Source: Neurospora crassa OR74A
Taxonomy: Eukaryota; Ascomycota; Sordariomycetes; Sordariales; Sordariaceae
Assembly: GCF_000182925.2 (NCBI RefSeq)
Contig: NC_026505.1
Coordinates: forward strand, 1,178,001 to 1,242,000
DNA length: 64,000 nt
Direction of reading: 5' to 3'
The translations under genes were made by a program, and so were the position numbers. Under the pieces are notes generated by a model. That model saw nothing but the letters and a program-made list of their open reading frames with translations. It searched no databases and was not told the DNA's origin. Position 1 is the first letter of the stretch. The number at the start of each line of letters is the position of its first letter. Shown one piece after another: positions 1 to 11,980 of the stretch.

Positions 1-3000
1 GTATAAATAAACCGACTCGGACTATTACCCTTAGGAAATTTAGGTTTAAATAGGAAGAAAAAATAAAAAAGTTAAAGAAGAAGGAAGATAGAATTAGAAT
101 TTTATAAATACAGAAAAGGTGAAAGAGGCATTAGAAAAATAAATATTAATTTTAAAAAGGATTAATATAATAGAGGACTTTAAATTCGCTTTTTATAAGC
201 TTAATAGAGAATTTACAAATATTGTAGAGGAATTCGTCCCGTACTAGAAGAAAGGTCGAAGGAAGAGAGCGAATTAGTAAATATTAGGATATAAAACGGT
301 TATAAAAGAAGTACGGAAGATATATTAGGAGTAGTTTAAGTATTAAATAATATTAAATTAGAAGGAGTTTATTAAAGTTACAATAAAAAAAAAGAAGATT
401 ATTATAAAAGCCTAATAAATTATATAATATAATAGCGTTATTAAAGTTTTAAAGAATTTAAATTAATTTCAATTATTAAAATAATAGGCCCGGACCTAAA
501 GCTACCGATTAATAAATATATTTAAACTACTAACCCTTTAAATTTACGAAGGAGTAATAGAAATTAGAAATTATAATAGTAAGGTTAAGATTTTTACTAA
601 TTGCTTTTTCCCGAAAGTAGAGGTCCTAATAGATTACTTACTAGATTGGACCGAATTACTAAAGGGTATTAATTTAATAATTATTAATAAATTAATTAAT
701 AAAGAGATTATTTAGGACGTACTCTCCTAAATAGTATTTAATAAAGCCCCCGGGGTCAATTAGTTTTTAAATAAATTTCTAAAATTATATAGGTAATTAT
801 TCTAGTAGGCCATAGTATATTTAATATCCGCTAACCTCCGATTTAATTATTTCCTATAGCAATTTGAAGATACAAAGGTAATTGTCCTTAAAAAGCCCGG
901 AAAGAGCGCCGCCTAATAAAAGTTAGTAGGCGTATAGAAACTAATATTACTACTTAGTAACGTAGGAAAAATCTTTAAAATATTTATAATTAAAAGATTT
1001 ATATAGGTAACTGAAGAATTTAATTTCCTACTAGAGGGCTAAATAGGTAATTAGGTAAACCGTTTAATAGAATTTACAATCTAGGTAGTTACTAATATAA
1101 TATATATAGCCTAAAAATTTAGGGCTATAACGTCCCTTATATTTTTAAATTTGAAAGGAGCGTTCAATAGAATTAATTATAGGTAGCTTTTATATACCCT
1201 ATAGGAAATATAATTCCTAATATAGATTATTAAATAAGTAGCGAACTTTATTACTAATAGGAGAGGTTCCCTCTTTTTTAATAATAAAACATCCCGCCCC
1301 TATATAATTACTACTAGTATACTATAAAGTTCCCCCCTCTCTCCTATTCTATTTATTCTCTTTATTACCCTATTATACCGGAAGTTAGTAATAATCCCAA
1401 ATATAATTATAATCGGTTTTATAGATAATACTAATATTATAATAGTAATTCATATTATTAAAGAGAATTATTAGATATTATAAATAGTATAGGAGGTATA
1501 TTTAAAATAGGTAAGGGCGAGAGGTATAGAATTCGAAGTAATTAAAATAGAGTTAATGTATTTTATACGGATAAAGGTACTAAGGATGGAAATTTTCTAA
1601 TTCGGGGATATTATACTTTAACTAATAAAATTAATATAATTTTTTAAGGGTATAGCTGGATTATAAATTTAATTATAAAGCTTATACGGAAGTAGTAAAA
1701 TAAAAAATAATAATTTAAATAAATATATTTACGAAATTAGTAGTGAAGATATAGGGTTACTCCTTTATTTGGATAAAGGAAATATATATTAAATAAATTT
1801 ATAGCGCTATTATATATAAAGCTTCGGTATTCTACTAGCTAACTAAAATTTATAGGAAACTACGAAAAATTGTAATTAGGCTAGTAAAATATTAAATTAA
1901 ATATTTAAAAGTTATTACCAGGGTGTATAAAATTATACTAGTAAAAAACCTAAAAATAGAAATATTCTATCCGCCGTTCGACTTTTATTTTAATAAAGGG
2001 GTTTAGGCCTTCGAAGAAAGGCTCGCTCGGATAGATTAAGCCCGGTTTATCCGGGGAATAATAATTTAGGTATTTAATTATATTTAAATATAATAATTAA
2101 GAAGTCGGCTACCCGCTAATAAATTAGAGAGCGGTATAATTAAAGTATAATAGGTTAAAGAATAGGTATTAATAGAGAAACTACTAATAATAGCAGCTAG
2201 TCCTCCTTTAAATTTAGGGACCCTATTACTGCTATTATAAATCCTAAAACTAATAACCGCCGACTGGGAAGAGTAATTAAAAAATATAACGAATTAAGAA
2301 TAGGTATTATACTACAATTATTATTTAGTAGCAGCGGTAGTAAAATTAGGGCGATAGTACAAATTTACTATTGCTAACCTTACCCTTAAATTTAATAGAG
2401 AAGTTATTTAGTAATATATAGTTAGTACGAAGAAGAAGAAAGGAAGATGCTAAAAATTAAGAGAAGATGAAGAAGAACTATATTTACTAATTAAAGTAAA
2501 AAGCTCCCTCCTTATTTAAATTAGGATGGAAATTATTAGCCTCCGGGCCTTTTTCTATAGGAGGAAAGTATTGGACGTTCTAACCCTTATTTATACCTAC
2601 GGGTTTGAAAAGGAGATTTTTGTTTATATTATTCTAAATTACTTCAATATGGATATTATTTTTTAAGATAATTTAGAAGTTTAGCTATTAACGAAGGAGG
2701 AATTCTAGGAATTCTTGGACAATAGAATTAAAGCCGAAAGAATTTTATTATAGGTATTAAGGTTAGGGAGGTTGAAAGAATATTATTTAGTAATTAAATT
2801 AGAGTAGGAGTAATATAAAGAGATTGCGAAGTACTCCTAAGAAGAATATAGAATATTAATAATATTAGAATAAAAGGATAGGAACGGGGAAGAGATAATT
2901 ATACTAATTATAAGAGTTATTTAAATTATAGCTATAGTAAGAACCGAAAAATACTATTTAATAAATATTTAATTATATTTAAGAAGCTATTCGAATAATT

Positions 3001-4548
3001 CTATTATATAAATTTAATTTATAGTAATTTTATAATATTATTAAACCTAATTATTATTTATAAGGGAGTGGTTAGGAATATCGACGGTTATAGGGTTATT
3101 AAGAATAGAACTACTACTACTAAAACCGGAGACTATACGAATAAAAGTAGCGAAATTACTATTACCGGATACGATACGTATAGGAGTAATAGCGCTATTA
3201 TTAAAGCCGAATACAATTTGAATTAGATTTATAGTACTACTACTAGGAAGAGAAAGGATATAACTATAACGAACATCTCTTATAATTAATTTATAATAAC
3301 CCTTTTACTAGAAGTCGGTAATATTATAATTAATAGTACGGGGAAGATATTCGTAGTTAGTAGGCAGTTCGTCTTACTTTAAATATATATGTATATATAA
3401 TAAACGAAATTATTAGTGGTATAAACGAAGGTATTTAGGTTATATTCGAACCTATTCTAACTACCTAATATTATAATAATAATTATTATTTAAATAGCAT
3501 TACGAGCGTTGTAAAGGCCTATAGGAATATCCAATATATATATCTTATAAGTATAGGAGTAAGTGGCATTCTAGGTACTACCGGTTAAAATAGAAGTTAA
3601 ATAATAATAAAAAAAAGGAAATATAGAAAATAAAAGATTCATTAATTATTGAGATAAGGTAAACCTTCCTAGTAATAACTTTATAGAAATTATTAAGGGA
3701 ATTAGGTTTATTACTATATAAGACGGAAGTAAAATTTAGAATATAGTAAAAGTAAAAAATCTTACGAATAATATTAATTAAGTTAGTATAAGGGCTGAAG
3801 AAAATAAAGAAGGAAATTGTATTAATTCGGAGGAGGATAATTACTAAAGAAATTACAAAGGGTACGAATAAAGAATATAAATTCTAAAGGTATAATTATA
3901 GGGGATATAAGGCCTAGGGATATACTAGGGGAGGGACCTTCTATATTGGAAATTAAATCGATCGGGCTAGGGCGATAACGGCCGGAGGAAATTATTTTAT
4001 TAAAAGTTACAATAGGGAAGAAGGAGAAGGAGGGCTAGAAAAGGGCACTACGTAGGGGATTATATAAACAAAGGAAAAGGGTCTTTATATTATTATAAAT
4101 AGGGGTAGATCTATAGGGTAATAGAATAAATAATAGGGGGGAGGTATTTATAAATAGAATAAAGAAGCGGAGAGGTAGAATAATAAACGGGGAAATAGGA
4201 CGGAGAAGCGGGGAGAAGGTAGAGGAAGGAATAGTAGGGAGTAAAATAGAAAAGTAGTAAAGGAAGTAGAGCGTTTAGTTTAGTCCTATTCCTATTATCC
4301 TTATTATTTTAGTATTAGGATAATGTAGCAATAGGAGAGACGAAATCAGTTCGCTATAGCGGTGGGTAAAAACCGTTATAATTATAAACAAAATAGGAGC
4401 GGTATAGAGAACTACAACCGAGATAGAGCTAGGGGTTTTCATCCGGCGGTGTTTAATACTATACGGTTTTCCCCTCCAGAGAACTGGAGAAGGACCCCAT
4501 GCCTATAAGGCGCTATAGTTATAGCATAGGGAATAAGACAATTATTAT
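1..4548 (+). mobile_element. Tad-like LINE, copy A (5' part outside window), RIP-mutated
   Basis: This is a non-LTR retrotransposon remnant read on the plus strand. Around 1320-1365 the translation reads SSPLSPILFILF after a stop, the decayed form of the reverse transcriptase motif GVPQGSPLSPILF. Near 1420-1440 FIDNTN replaces the catalytic FxDDTN. Around 2520-2640 a frame reading IRMEIISLRAFFYRRKV, then a Cys/His-type segment, matches the ORF2 C-terminus of Tad-clade elements, after the expected RNase H region. The 3' end, a conserved block at 4380-4540 ending in gggaataagac plus a short ATT-rich tail, is shared with three other places in the window. The endonuclease domain and ORF1 would lie left of position 1. 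Every frame has many TAA/TAG stops at former Gln/Trp codons, so the copy is dead. The 1.6 kb between ORF2 and the 3' end has no assigned function. Confidence 0.8.
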
Positions 4549-4999
4549 CAATCGTTATATTACTATATTATAACCCTTCTTTAAACTCTTTTATTCAAGT
4601 AGGATATTTAATACCGTCCCTAATAGAAAGATAAATTGTAAATAGTATAAGAGCACATAACAGGCAAGGTACAACTATAGTATTATCAACGTTCAATATA
4701 GAATTTACGATTAAAGAGTAAAACAAAAGGTAAGAGTTGTGCGCGCAACTAGCAGTAGGAGATATACTCCCCGAGCCCGGTCCGCTACAGCCCACTCTTC
4801 CTTATCTAATCTACAACCAATCACAGTCATTGCATCCATCCGTTCAATCCAGTGCAGTATTCCTGCCAAGGCATGACCCGTCTGACTGGGCCATGACATT
4901 TATTATAAATATATATTTATTGGGATTTAAATATAGGCCAACCTTATTTAATTTGTTTAGGATTAACTAAACTTTACGTATATAATTTATATAGGAACT
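4549..4999. other. Spacer with a small GC-normal island
   Basis: The spacer lies between the 3' end of LINE copy A and the decayed minus-strand gypsy element. Most of it is AT-rich, but about 4735-4905 has ordinary base composition and looks unmutated. No ATG-initiated reading frame of interest and no recognised motif was found. It could be a fragment of a single-copy sequence or of an LTR that escaped RIP. Confidence 0.4.
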
Positions 5000-7853
5000 G
5001 TTAGAATAAATAAGGATATTGTTTATATATATTAATACAAAATCGTTTAAGTACTCTCTTAAATTTGAATTAATATACCTCTAGAAAGTAGTTGGGGCGC
5101 TACTAAAACCGAAAAGTATAATTATCTATTGAAAGAAACCGAAGTGTATAAAGAAGGCCGTCTTCTACTCTTCGCCCTCCATTATCCTAATCTTATAGAA
5201 CGCTTATATAACGTCAATCTTTATTAACTATTTTATATTCTTTAAATTCAGAAGTATTTCTTTAATTAAAGGGAGGGGGTAGTAATTCAATTTTATAATA
5301 GTATTAAATTGTTTATAATTATAATGAAAGTACAATCTACCTCCTAGTTTCCTTATAAATAATATTAGGGCTGTAATCTCTAATTAATTAAATTTAATAA
5401 AACCTTTATTAAAGAGGTCTCTTAATATCTTCTTTAAAATTATAAACCATTTACGTAATATATTATATAGCGAACCTACCGGTATTAGGAGGTTATTACT
5501 ATTTATATCCTTCTTAATTTTAATATAATAATTCATACTTAGCTTATATAAATTTAACTTATTAACTTCTTACTTTATAGATAGTAGAATAAAGTTGTAG
5601 AATTCCGTAGGGATAATTTTCTTAAATTCTACCTCTATCTTCAATTTCTTCGGCGTAAGGGCCTTCTTTATATTTCATAATAAAATTACTATAATTAGGA
5701 CTATTTCTTAAGGGTACGGATGATGTTAATAAAATATATAATTCTAATTATTACTACTAATTCTATGTCCATTTTCTAAGTATAAGGAATACGCTAATCA
5801 GCGTAAGGGAATTACTTACGGTTATTTCCGTACTAACGCCTCTTCTAATTTAGGATAAAGAAGGATTTACTATAGAAGAGTTAAGGTTTTCTTAAAATAA
5901 CTAAATACTCTAATTAAAATATTATATATTATTAATTAACTATCGGTAACCGCCTACTTCGATAGAGAAGGTAATTATTTTACTAATTTCTATTCCTTCT
6001 ATAGCCCTAGAAGCCCCTTTTACTTAGCGGGTTCCAATATTAATATAGGGGAAATATAGGTTCTATATAAGGGTTTTATTAATTGTAGTGTAATATTAAT
6101 AACCCTTATCTACTAGCGTATGTATAAGGTTTCTTTTTAAATAATAATTAATATTTTTATTACTTTTACCTTTGGTACTATTACGTTAGCCGCTATTCGA
6201 ATACTAATATCTTCGGATAATAGGGATAAAAGAATATAAATAGGTATTATATAAAGGATTTCTAAATTCTAATTTTAAATTGGAATTAGGCTTTTCCCTA
6301 TTAAGAGGTAACTATTGTATTATTTTTACTTCCCTCGAATAGGAAGGGGTAAATATTAATACTACTAATAGCGGACGCAGTAGAAATAGTTTAAATATAT
6401 ATTCTATTAGAATTAATAGCCGGGGTATATAAATATTAGGCCTATATATAGCCATTTCCTCTATACCTCAAATAACGGCCTTACTCCCTCTACTTACAAT
6501 AATCTTTATTTAAAACCTATTTAATATACTACTTACTAATATTATTAATTAAGTAACGCTAATTCTACGTAGTTCTCATAGCAATTATAAGTACGTCTCT
6601 CTTTATATCCTTAGCGGGGGTATTAATTCCTATGAGATTAATAGTCTTAATGGAAGTAGTCGTAGCGTATAAAGATAGTACGGAATCGGAGTTATTAGAA
6701 TACAATTAGCGTCCTTAATTTTATTATTAAATTTAATAAAACGTTTAACTAAATTTAATGTACTCGAAATTCTATATAATAATTTAGAAGCGCTGCATAT
6801 ACTCGTTATACTTTATAGGCATAATAACAAGGACTAACAACTACCTAATTTCTCCTATAAAGGACCTCTTTAATTAAATAAAGTAGGAATTATTAATTTA
6901 AATAATATTACTAATAGTAGTAAATACTTATTCAAATCTTGGCAAGAATTCGCTTAAAGGCTCGCCTAACAATTAAATTATTCTACGTAATTTGACTTAC
7001 GCTTCCTCTATCTCTTACTCGCTACTAAAAATATATATAAAATACTTAAAAAAGTAACGAAGGTTGTAAGATCCGTCGGGGCCTCTAATAGTCCAAAATA
7101 CTTAAACTCGCGGACGTAGCTTCTTAAGGAGCAAATATAAGATTTATTATTATACAATTTTATTATGACTAATAAAACCATTAGGGCTATTAAAATTATG
7201 TTTAAAAACTAATTAATTTATAAAAAAATAGAATATATCAGCATTCCTGTTCTAAGAGGGTTAATTAAGTACCTTTCTTTTAAATTTTTCAACAGCCAAT
7301 AATTATACTAGGGTAGCGGTAGGTGCCATAAGTTGGCCGCCGAATATAATATAATAAATTCAATTAGAATCGTAATCGGTGACTTTGGTGTAGAGAACGG
7401 CTATTTAATTAGTATTTTAGAATAGCCTAATTAAGTAATTAATTGAGGGGGTAAGAAAGGAGGGGCCGATATATTTATATATTCGGGTATAATTAGAAGA
7501 AGCTAGGTATTGAATTAATTAAGGAGAGTATAAAGGGAGTGGACTTCTCCAGGGTTCTATTAGTAGTTCTACTAGTTTATCTATAGGTTGAACTACTATA
7601 GGTTCTGCAAGTTATTCTACTAATTATTCTACAAATTATTTTATTAGTTATTTTACTAATTGTTCTACTAATTATTCTACTAGTTATTCTACTAATTTTA
7701 ATTATCGAGATCCATCTGTTGGTAGTTTCCGCCGGCTATCATAAGGACCGCAAACTTCTATAAAAGGTTAATGTAAGGGTCGAACCTAATATTATAATTT
7801 TTATACAGTAGGTATAGGTGCAAGGCAAAATATATATTAAAAAGGTTCGATAA
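5000..7853 (-). mobile_element. Truncated Ty3/gypsy element 2 (gag, protease, RT part), RIP-mutated
   Basis: Read on the minus strand, about 5550-5000 gives a clear gypsy reverse transcriptase: PLPLIKEILLNLK, then IKIDVI*AFYKIRIMEGEE and FGFSSAPTTF. Upstream in the sense direction, about 6500-6400 reads as a degraded gag zinc-knuckle zone, and a gag start ATG lies at 7715 (MDLDN, then a repeat). RNase H and integrase are missing, so the 3' half is lost. The 5' side was interrupted by the chromodomain gypsy element: the sequence left of 7854 and right of 30062 is joined by the duplicated GATAA. Stops are nearly all TAA/TAG at expected Gln/Trp positions, as RIP produces. Confidence 0.75.
7565..7705 (-). 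repeat. 12-bp tandem repeat encoding a decayed (Asn-Asn-Gln-Gln)n tract
   Basis: About a dozen imperfect copies of a 12-bp unit (tattctactaat on the plus strand). Read from the gag ATG at 7715 on the minus strand, the unit gives Asn-Asn-stop-stop, where both stops (TAG/TAA) correspond to RIP-converted CAG/CAA. The original was probably an N/Q-rich low-complexity segment at the gag N-terminus. Confidence 0.75.
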
Positions 7854-8086
7854 TGTCACAGGCATTGCTGCTATGTTCCTGTATATAGATGGGTACTGTA
7901 CTACAGTAGTACAGCCAGCTTGCAGCTGTTTAAGTGCAGTACAGTAATTACGTGCACACGTGCTGTAGTCCGTGTATTGGACCCACAGCATGCCCTATAT
8001 AGTTCTCGTGCGCGTATAGGATTCTCTTCCTGTTCCTCGCACAATAATCAAAGTCTTACCTTAATACTTGCTCGCGCTCCGTAACA
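7854..8086 (+). repeat. 5' LTR of the chromodomain gypsy element
   Basis: This 233-bp repeat begins TGTCAC and ends GTAACA. It matches 29830-30062 along its whole length, with differences that are almost all transitions. It keeps near-normal base composition. The preceding five bases GATAA are repeated after the 3' LTR. Confidence 0.9.
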
Positions 8087-11000
8087 CTTCATTATACCTA
8101 ACCTTCGCATTAAAGCGTAACAAGTAATTTCGGTCGAACCAAGCTTAATAGAAGCTAACGCAGTAAAACGGTTCTCGCGAAATTTACTCTTTAACGAATT
8201 GTATAATCGTCAATAGCGAGTTAGAAACTCTAGCGATATTAAAGTCGACCCTAGAATAGTAAGTAAGTATTTAAGAACAATAAGGGCGCAGTTATTATTG
8301 TAAAATACAGTAAAAGAACATCTCCTTTTCATTTTTATTATTGACAAACTGTTAATTCAATCGTTATTTAGGAAAATATCTAATATTTAAGATTAGAATA
8401 GCAATAATTAAACTAACCTTACTATAGTCTTTCCTACCCTACTTGAAGGTTATAATATATTATTCGTAATCTATAATAATAATTCTAATATTAACTTACG
8501 GGTTTCACCTAACTTTATAATATAAGTTAAGGGTTACGAAGAAGTTATAAAGTTTTTATACTATTTTAAAAAGAAGATTAAACTATTCGACGAAAATATT
8601 GTAATTGAATAGGAAAAGTTTAGGAACTACGAACGCAATGCTAAAGCCTATATTAAAAGAACAAGCTACAAAATAAAATAAATTACCGGCTGCATCGACA
8701 AGCTCGAGAATACTAAGAAGTAGCTTGTAGACTAATTGAAAGTCCTATAGATTTAATATAATTAAATCCTTAAGGACAATATATCCATAGAATAAAAATT
8801 AATTATAATTAAAAAGGAGAAGGCAATTTAGGAAAAAAATATAATTAAAATTATTACTAAAAAGGAGAATAACTATTAAATTTTCCTTGTTTTACTAATT
8901 ACGGTTAATACTACGTCCAGCGAGCTTAAATAAGAATATAGTAATATATATATTATCGCTAAAATTATATAGGAGGAGTCTGCTAAATTATAGGAGGATT
9001 TCAAAATCGCGCGGAACGACCTCCGCTTAATTAAGGAAAGCGTTTTCGTTACTAAGAATAACCTAGCGGTAATATAAGACTAATTTAAAACTACTAATAA
9101 AAATAAATTCTAAATTATAATTGAAAATATTATAAATAATAATACTAGTAAATAGGACGGTAGCTTTAAAAGATCGGGCAAGGGAACCGACTTTAGCCCT
9201 AGTAAAGCAAATAGTAATTTTAATAGTAGTAGCCTTAGAAAATCGGATATAAATTTCCCTAATATAAGCGGCGGTTCTAATAGTAATAACTTTAAAGGAT
9301 CGCGCACGGATATTTCTAATATAGGTAGTAGTCCTAATAACAGCGGCCCTAGAGGATCGAATATAAGTTTCCCTAATATAAATAATGGTCCTAGAGGTAG
9401 GGGATTCCCTAACGGACCTAAAGGCCCTAGTAGCAGTAGAAAATTCCCTGGAGGACTTGGAGGTCCCGGTAGTAAAGGCCTTAACGGACCCGGTAGCCTT
9501 AGTAGCACCCCTTTCCAATTTACCCCCTTAAGTAATTACTACTATAAAATACTTTATAAGGATTCCGAATATTTCAATAGCAAAGAGACGGATACAATTA
9601 AGCGTTACAACGCCTACAATACTTAAAATTCAATTATTTGCAATTGTTAATTAATAAACAAATATAAATTCTCCGACGAACTATTTAAATTCCTTTATAC
9701 TATAGCCTACTTAAATAGCGAGGCTAAAATTAATATTAGTAAATATTATTAGTTTATCCTAAATAACCCTTATTATTCAATTTATTGGAAGTAGAAGACG
9801 GACGAGGAATTCCTTACCTACTTAAACGAATGTTATAAATAAGGCGACTTTGTAGCTATAGCGGAAAAAGAGTTACTAAACCTCAAGTAAGCTAGTAAAT
9901 ATACTAATTATAAGGATTTTAAGGCCAGATTCATTTTGTTAGCGGACTATTACAACTATAATATAATAACTAAAGTCCGTCTTTTATACCAAAAGGTATA
10001 TAAATCACTAGTTAATTCAATTTCCTACTATTACGTCTAATTAGAACGTAATAATTAGAAGGGATAGTCTACCCTATTCCGTAGTATTGCTAAAATATAT
10101 ATTAGAGTATTGCTTCGTAATAATTATGTCTAAACAATTAATAATAATAGTAATAACAATAGTAATAGTAGTAGTAGTAATAAGTAAAAAGACCCGAACT
10201 CGATGGATATTAACCGAACGAAGCTTATAAAAATCTATAAAGATATTTTATAAGAAGGTTATAATAAAGGTAACTATATAAATTACAGTGAAGGAAGATA
10301 CCTAGCTAAAGATTATAGAAATAATACTAATTACAGGCCTAGAGGGAAGTAAATTAATCAATGTAACTTAAATATTACTATACGTTAGAGGTTTAATGCA
10401 AGTGCCCCAATTATTAATTGCGCTATAGTAAATATAGTTAATCTTATACCGGTAATATTAACGGCCCCGGCTACTCTAGCTCCCGCCGCCCTAACCTAGT
10501 AGGGAAATAGCGAACCCTAGGGCTAAATCGCGCCCCGGGGTATTTACGGACCTAAAAAAGAAAGATAAGGACGAATAAATTTAATGTTAGTATATTTAAA
10601 TACTAAAGGATAAAACCGCTTAAACTAAGTAATTTAAAACTCTATAAATAAAATATAACCCTTCTTTCTATATATTTTTAGTATCCCTAGTATAATAGCG
10701 AAATAAACTATATATCCTTGATCGATTCTAATTACTTAAGAAAAGCCTTTATCGATCGTTTATTCGCTAAGAAGGCTTATTTAAAATTCGAAACGCTAGA
10801 ACAACTAAAATTATTATATTTAGCGGATAGCGCCTTTAAAAAATAGGTAAACTAATATATAAAAGCCACTATACGTATTAATAACTATAAAGAAGTTATT
10901 AGATTCTTTATAGCCACCCTAGTAGCGGACTACCTAATTATTTTAGAATAACTATAATTATAACTTTATAACCTAAATATTAATTAGGTAGCTAATAAAG

Positions 11001-11980
11001 TTATTTAAAATATAGAATATATAGGAATCTATATAAACCAACCTATAGAGGTAGTAGCGCTCCTAAAAGAAATTTAAAAAGTAGAAGAATCCGAGGATTA
11101 TATCTCTAAAGCTAAATCTGAAGAGGGATTCAATAAGGAAAGTAATAGCTCTGAAGACGAAAATAAGTCCGAAGGAGAATTTAATAAGGAGGATTTCCCC
11201 AATTGGGTAGCCAACATTACGAGAGTGCCTAAAGGGAGTCAAACTATAATGATAGAATCCCCATCCCCGCCAATATACGCGAATAACTTTAAAGAACTAT
11301 TCGGACTGGAAAGGAAGACCCTACTAAAGAAAGCAAGGACGTAAATTAAAATTATCGGTAATTAGAAGATGTAAATAATACTACAACTAGAATAAATTAG
11401 ACGTACAACTTTCTAATACTTTAAGCCCACAGTTAATATAGTAGTATTAAACTTCTCTAATTTTAAAATTATTAATATAAGAACGTTTCTATTTAATATA
11501 AGGATAAAGGGAATTTAAATAAATTCAACTTTATAAGTAAAGTTTTAGGAAGTATGGAAAGAAAAGAAGGTAACTATCTTTATATTAATTTTATAAAAAA
11601 ATACTTAGAAGGATACTATATAGGGTAAAGGCGAGCTTTATAAATATTATTTTAAAAATAATAAGGTCTATGATTTTATTAATTTGTATAAAAGAGAAGC
11701 TACGGATAAGAACGTAGGCGATTAATCCCTTTAACCTAGTAAGGTGGTTTGAAATTTTGTTAATTGTATTTATAAGATAGGGCTAAAGGAGAATAATTAA
11801 GAAACTAGGGAACCTATACTACTAATTAAGGCCGATAAGATTTATAATATTATTGAGGAAGACGTATAGAAATTTATAGAGAAGTCTACGAAGCCGAAAT
11901 ATACCCCGGAATAAATAAAAGCCCGGTTTCCCAACGAATATAAGCATTTATTATACGTTACGAACCCTATAAATACTAAA
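8087..11980 (+). pseudogene. Decayed gag-protease of the chromodomain gypsy element
   Basis: Plus-strand translation gives a Gly/Pro/Ser-rich stretch (about 9160-9520), then a gypsy capsid-like region (DSEYFNSKETDTIKRYNAYN and onward, about 9550-10100). A zinc knuckle follows at about 10200-10320, reading MDINRTKLIKIYKDIL, then INYSEGRYLAKDYRN, in which the Cys residues of CxxC-4-H-4-C have mostly become Tyr. From about 10680 the frame passes into a region placed where the aspartic protease should be. Stops are TAA/TAG at Gln/Trp positions. The frame runs to ...NPINTK at the LINE insertion point and resumes at 18914. Confidence 0.8.

Noticed and set aside
4595-4970. Open frames in the GC-normal spacer
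   Set aside because: The main plus-strand frame lacks an ATG at its start and none has a recognisable feature.
9063-9518. 151- and 132-codon open frames on the minus strand
   Set aside because: They are antisense to the Gly/Pro/Ser-rich gag part of the chromodomain gypsy element; RIP removed sense frames and left chance antisense ones.
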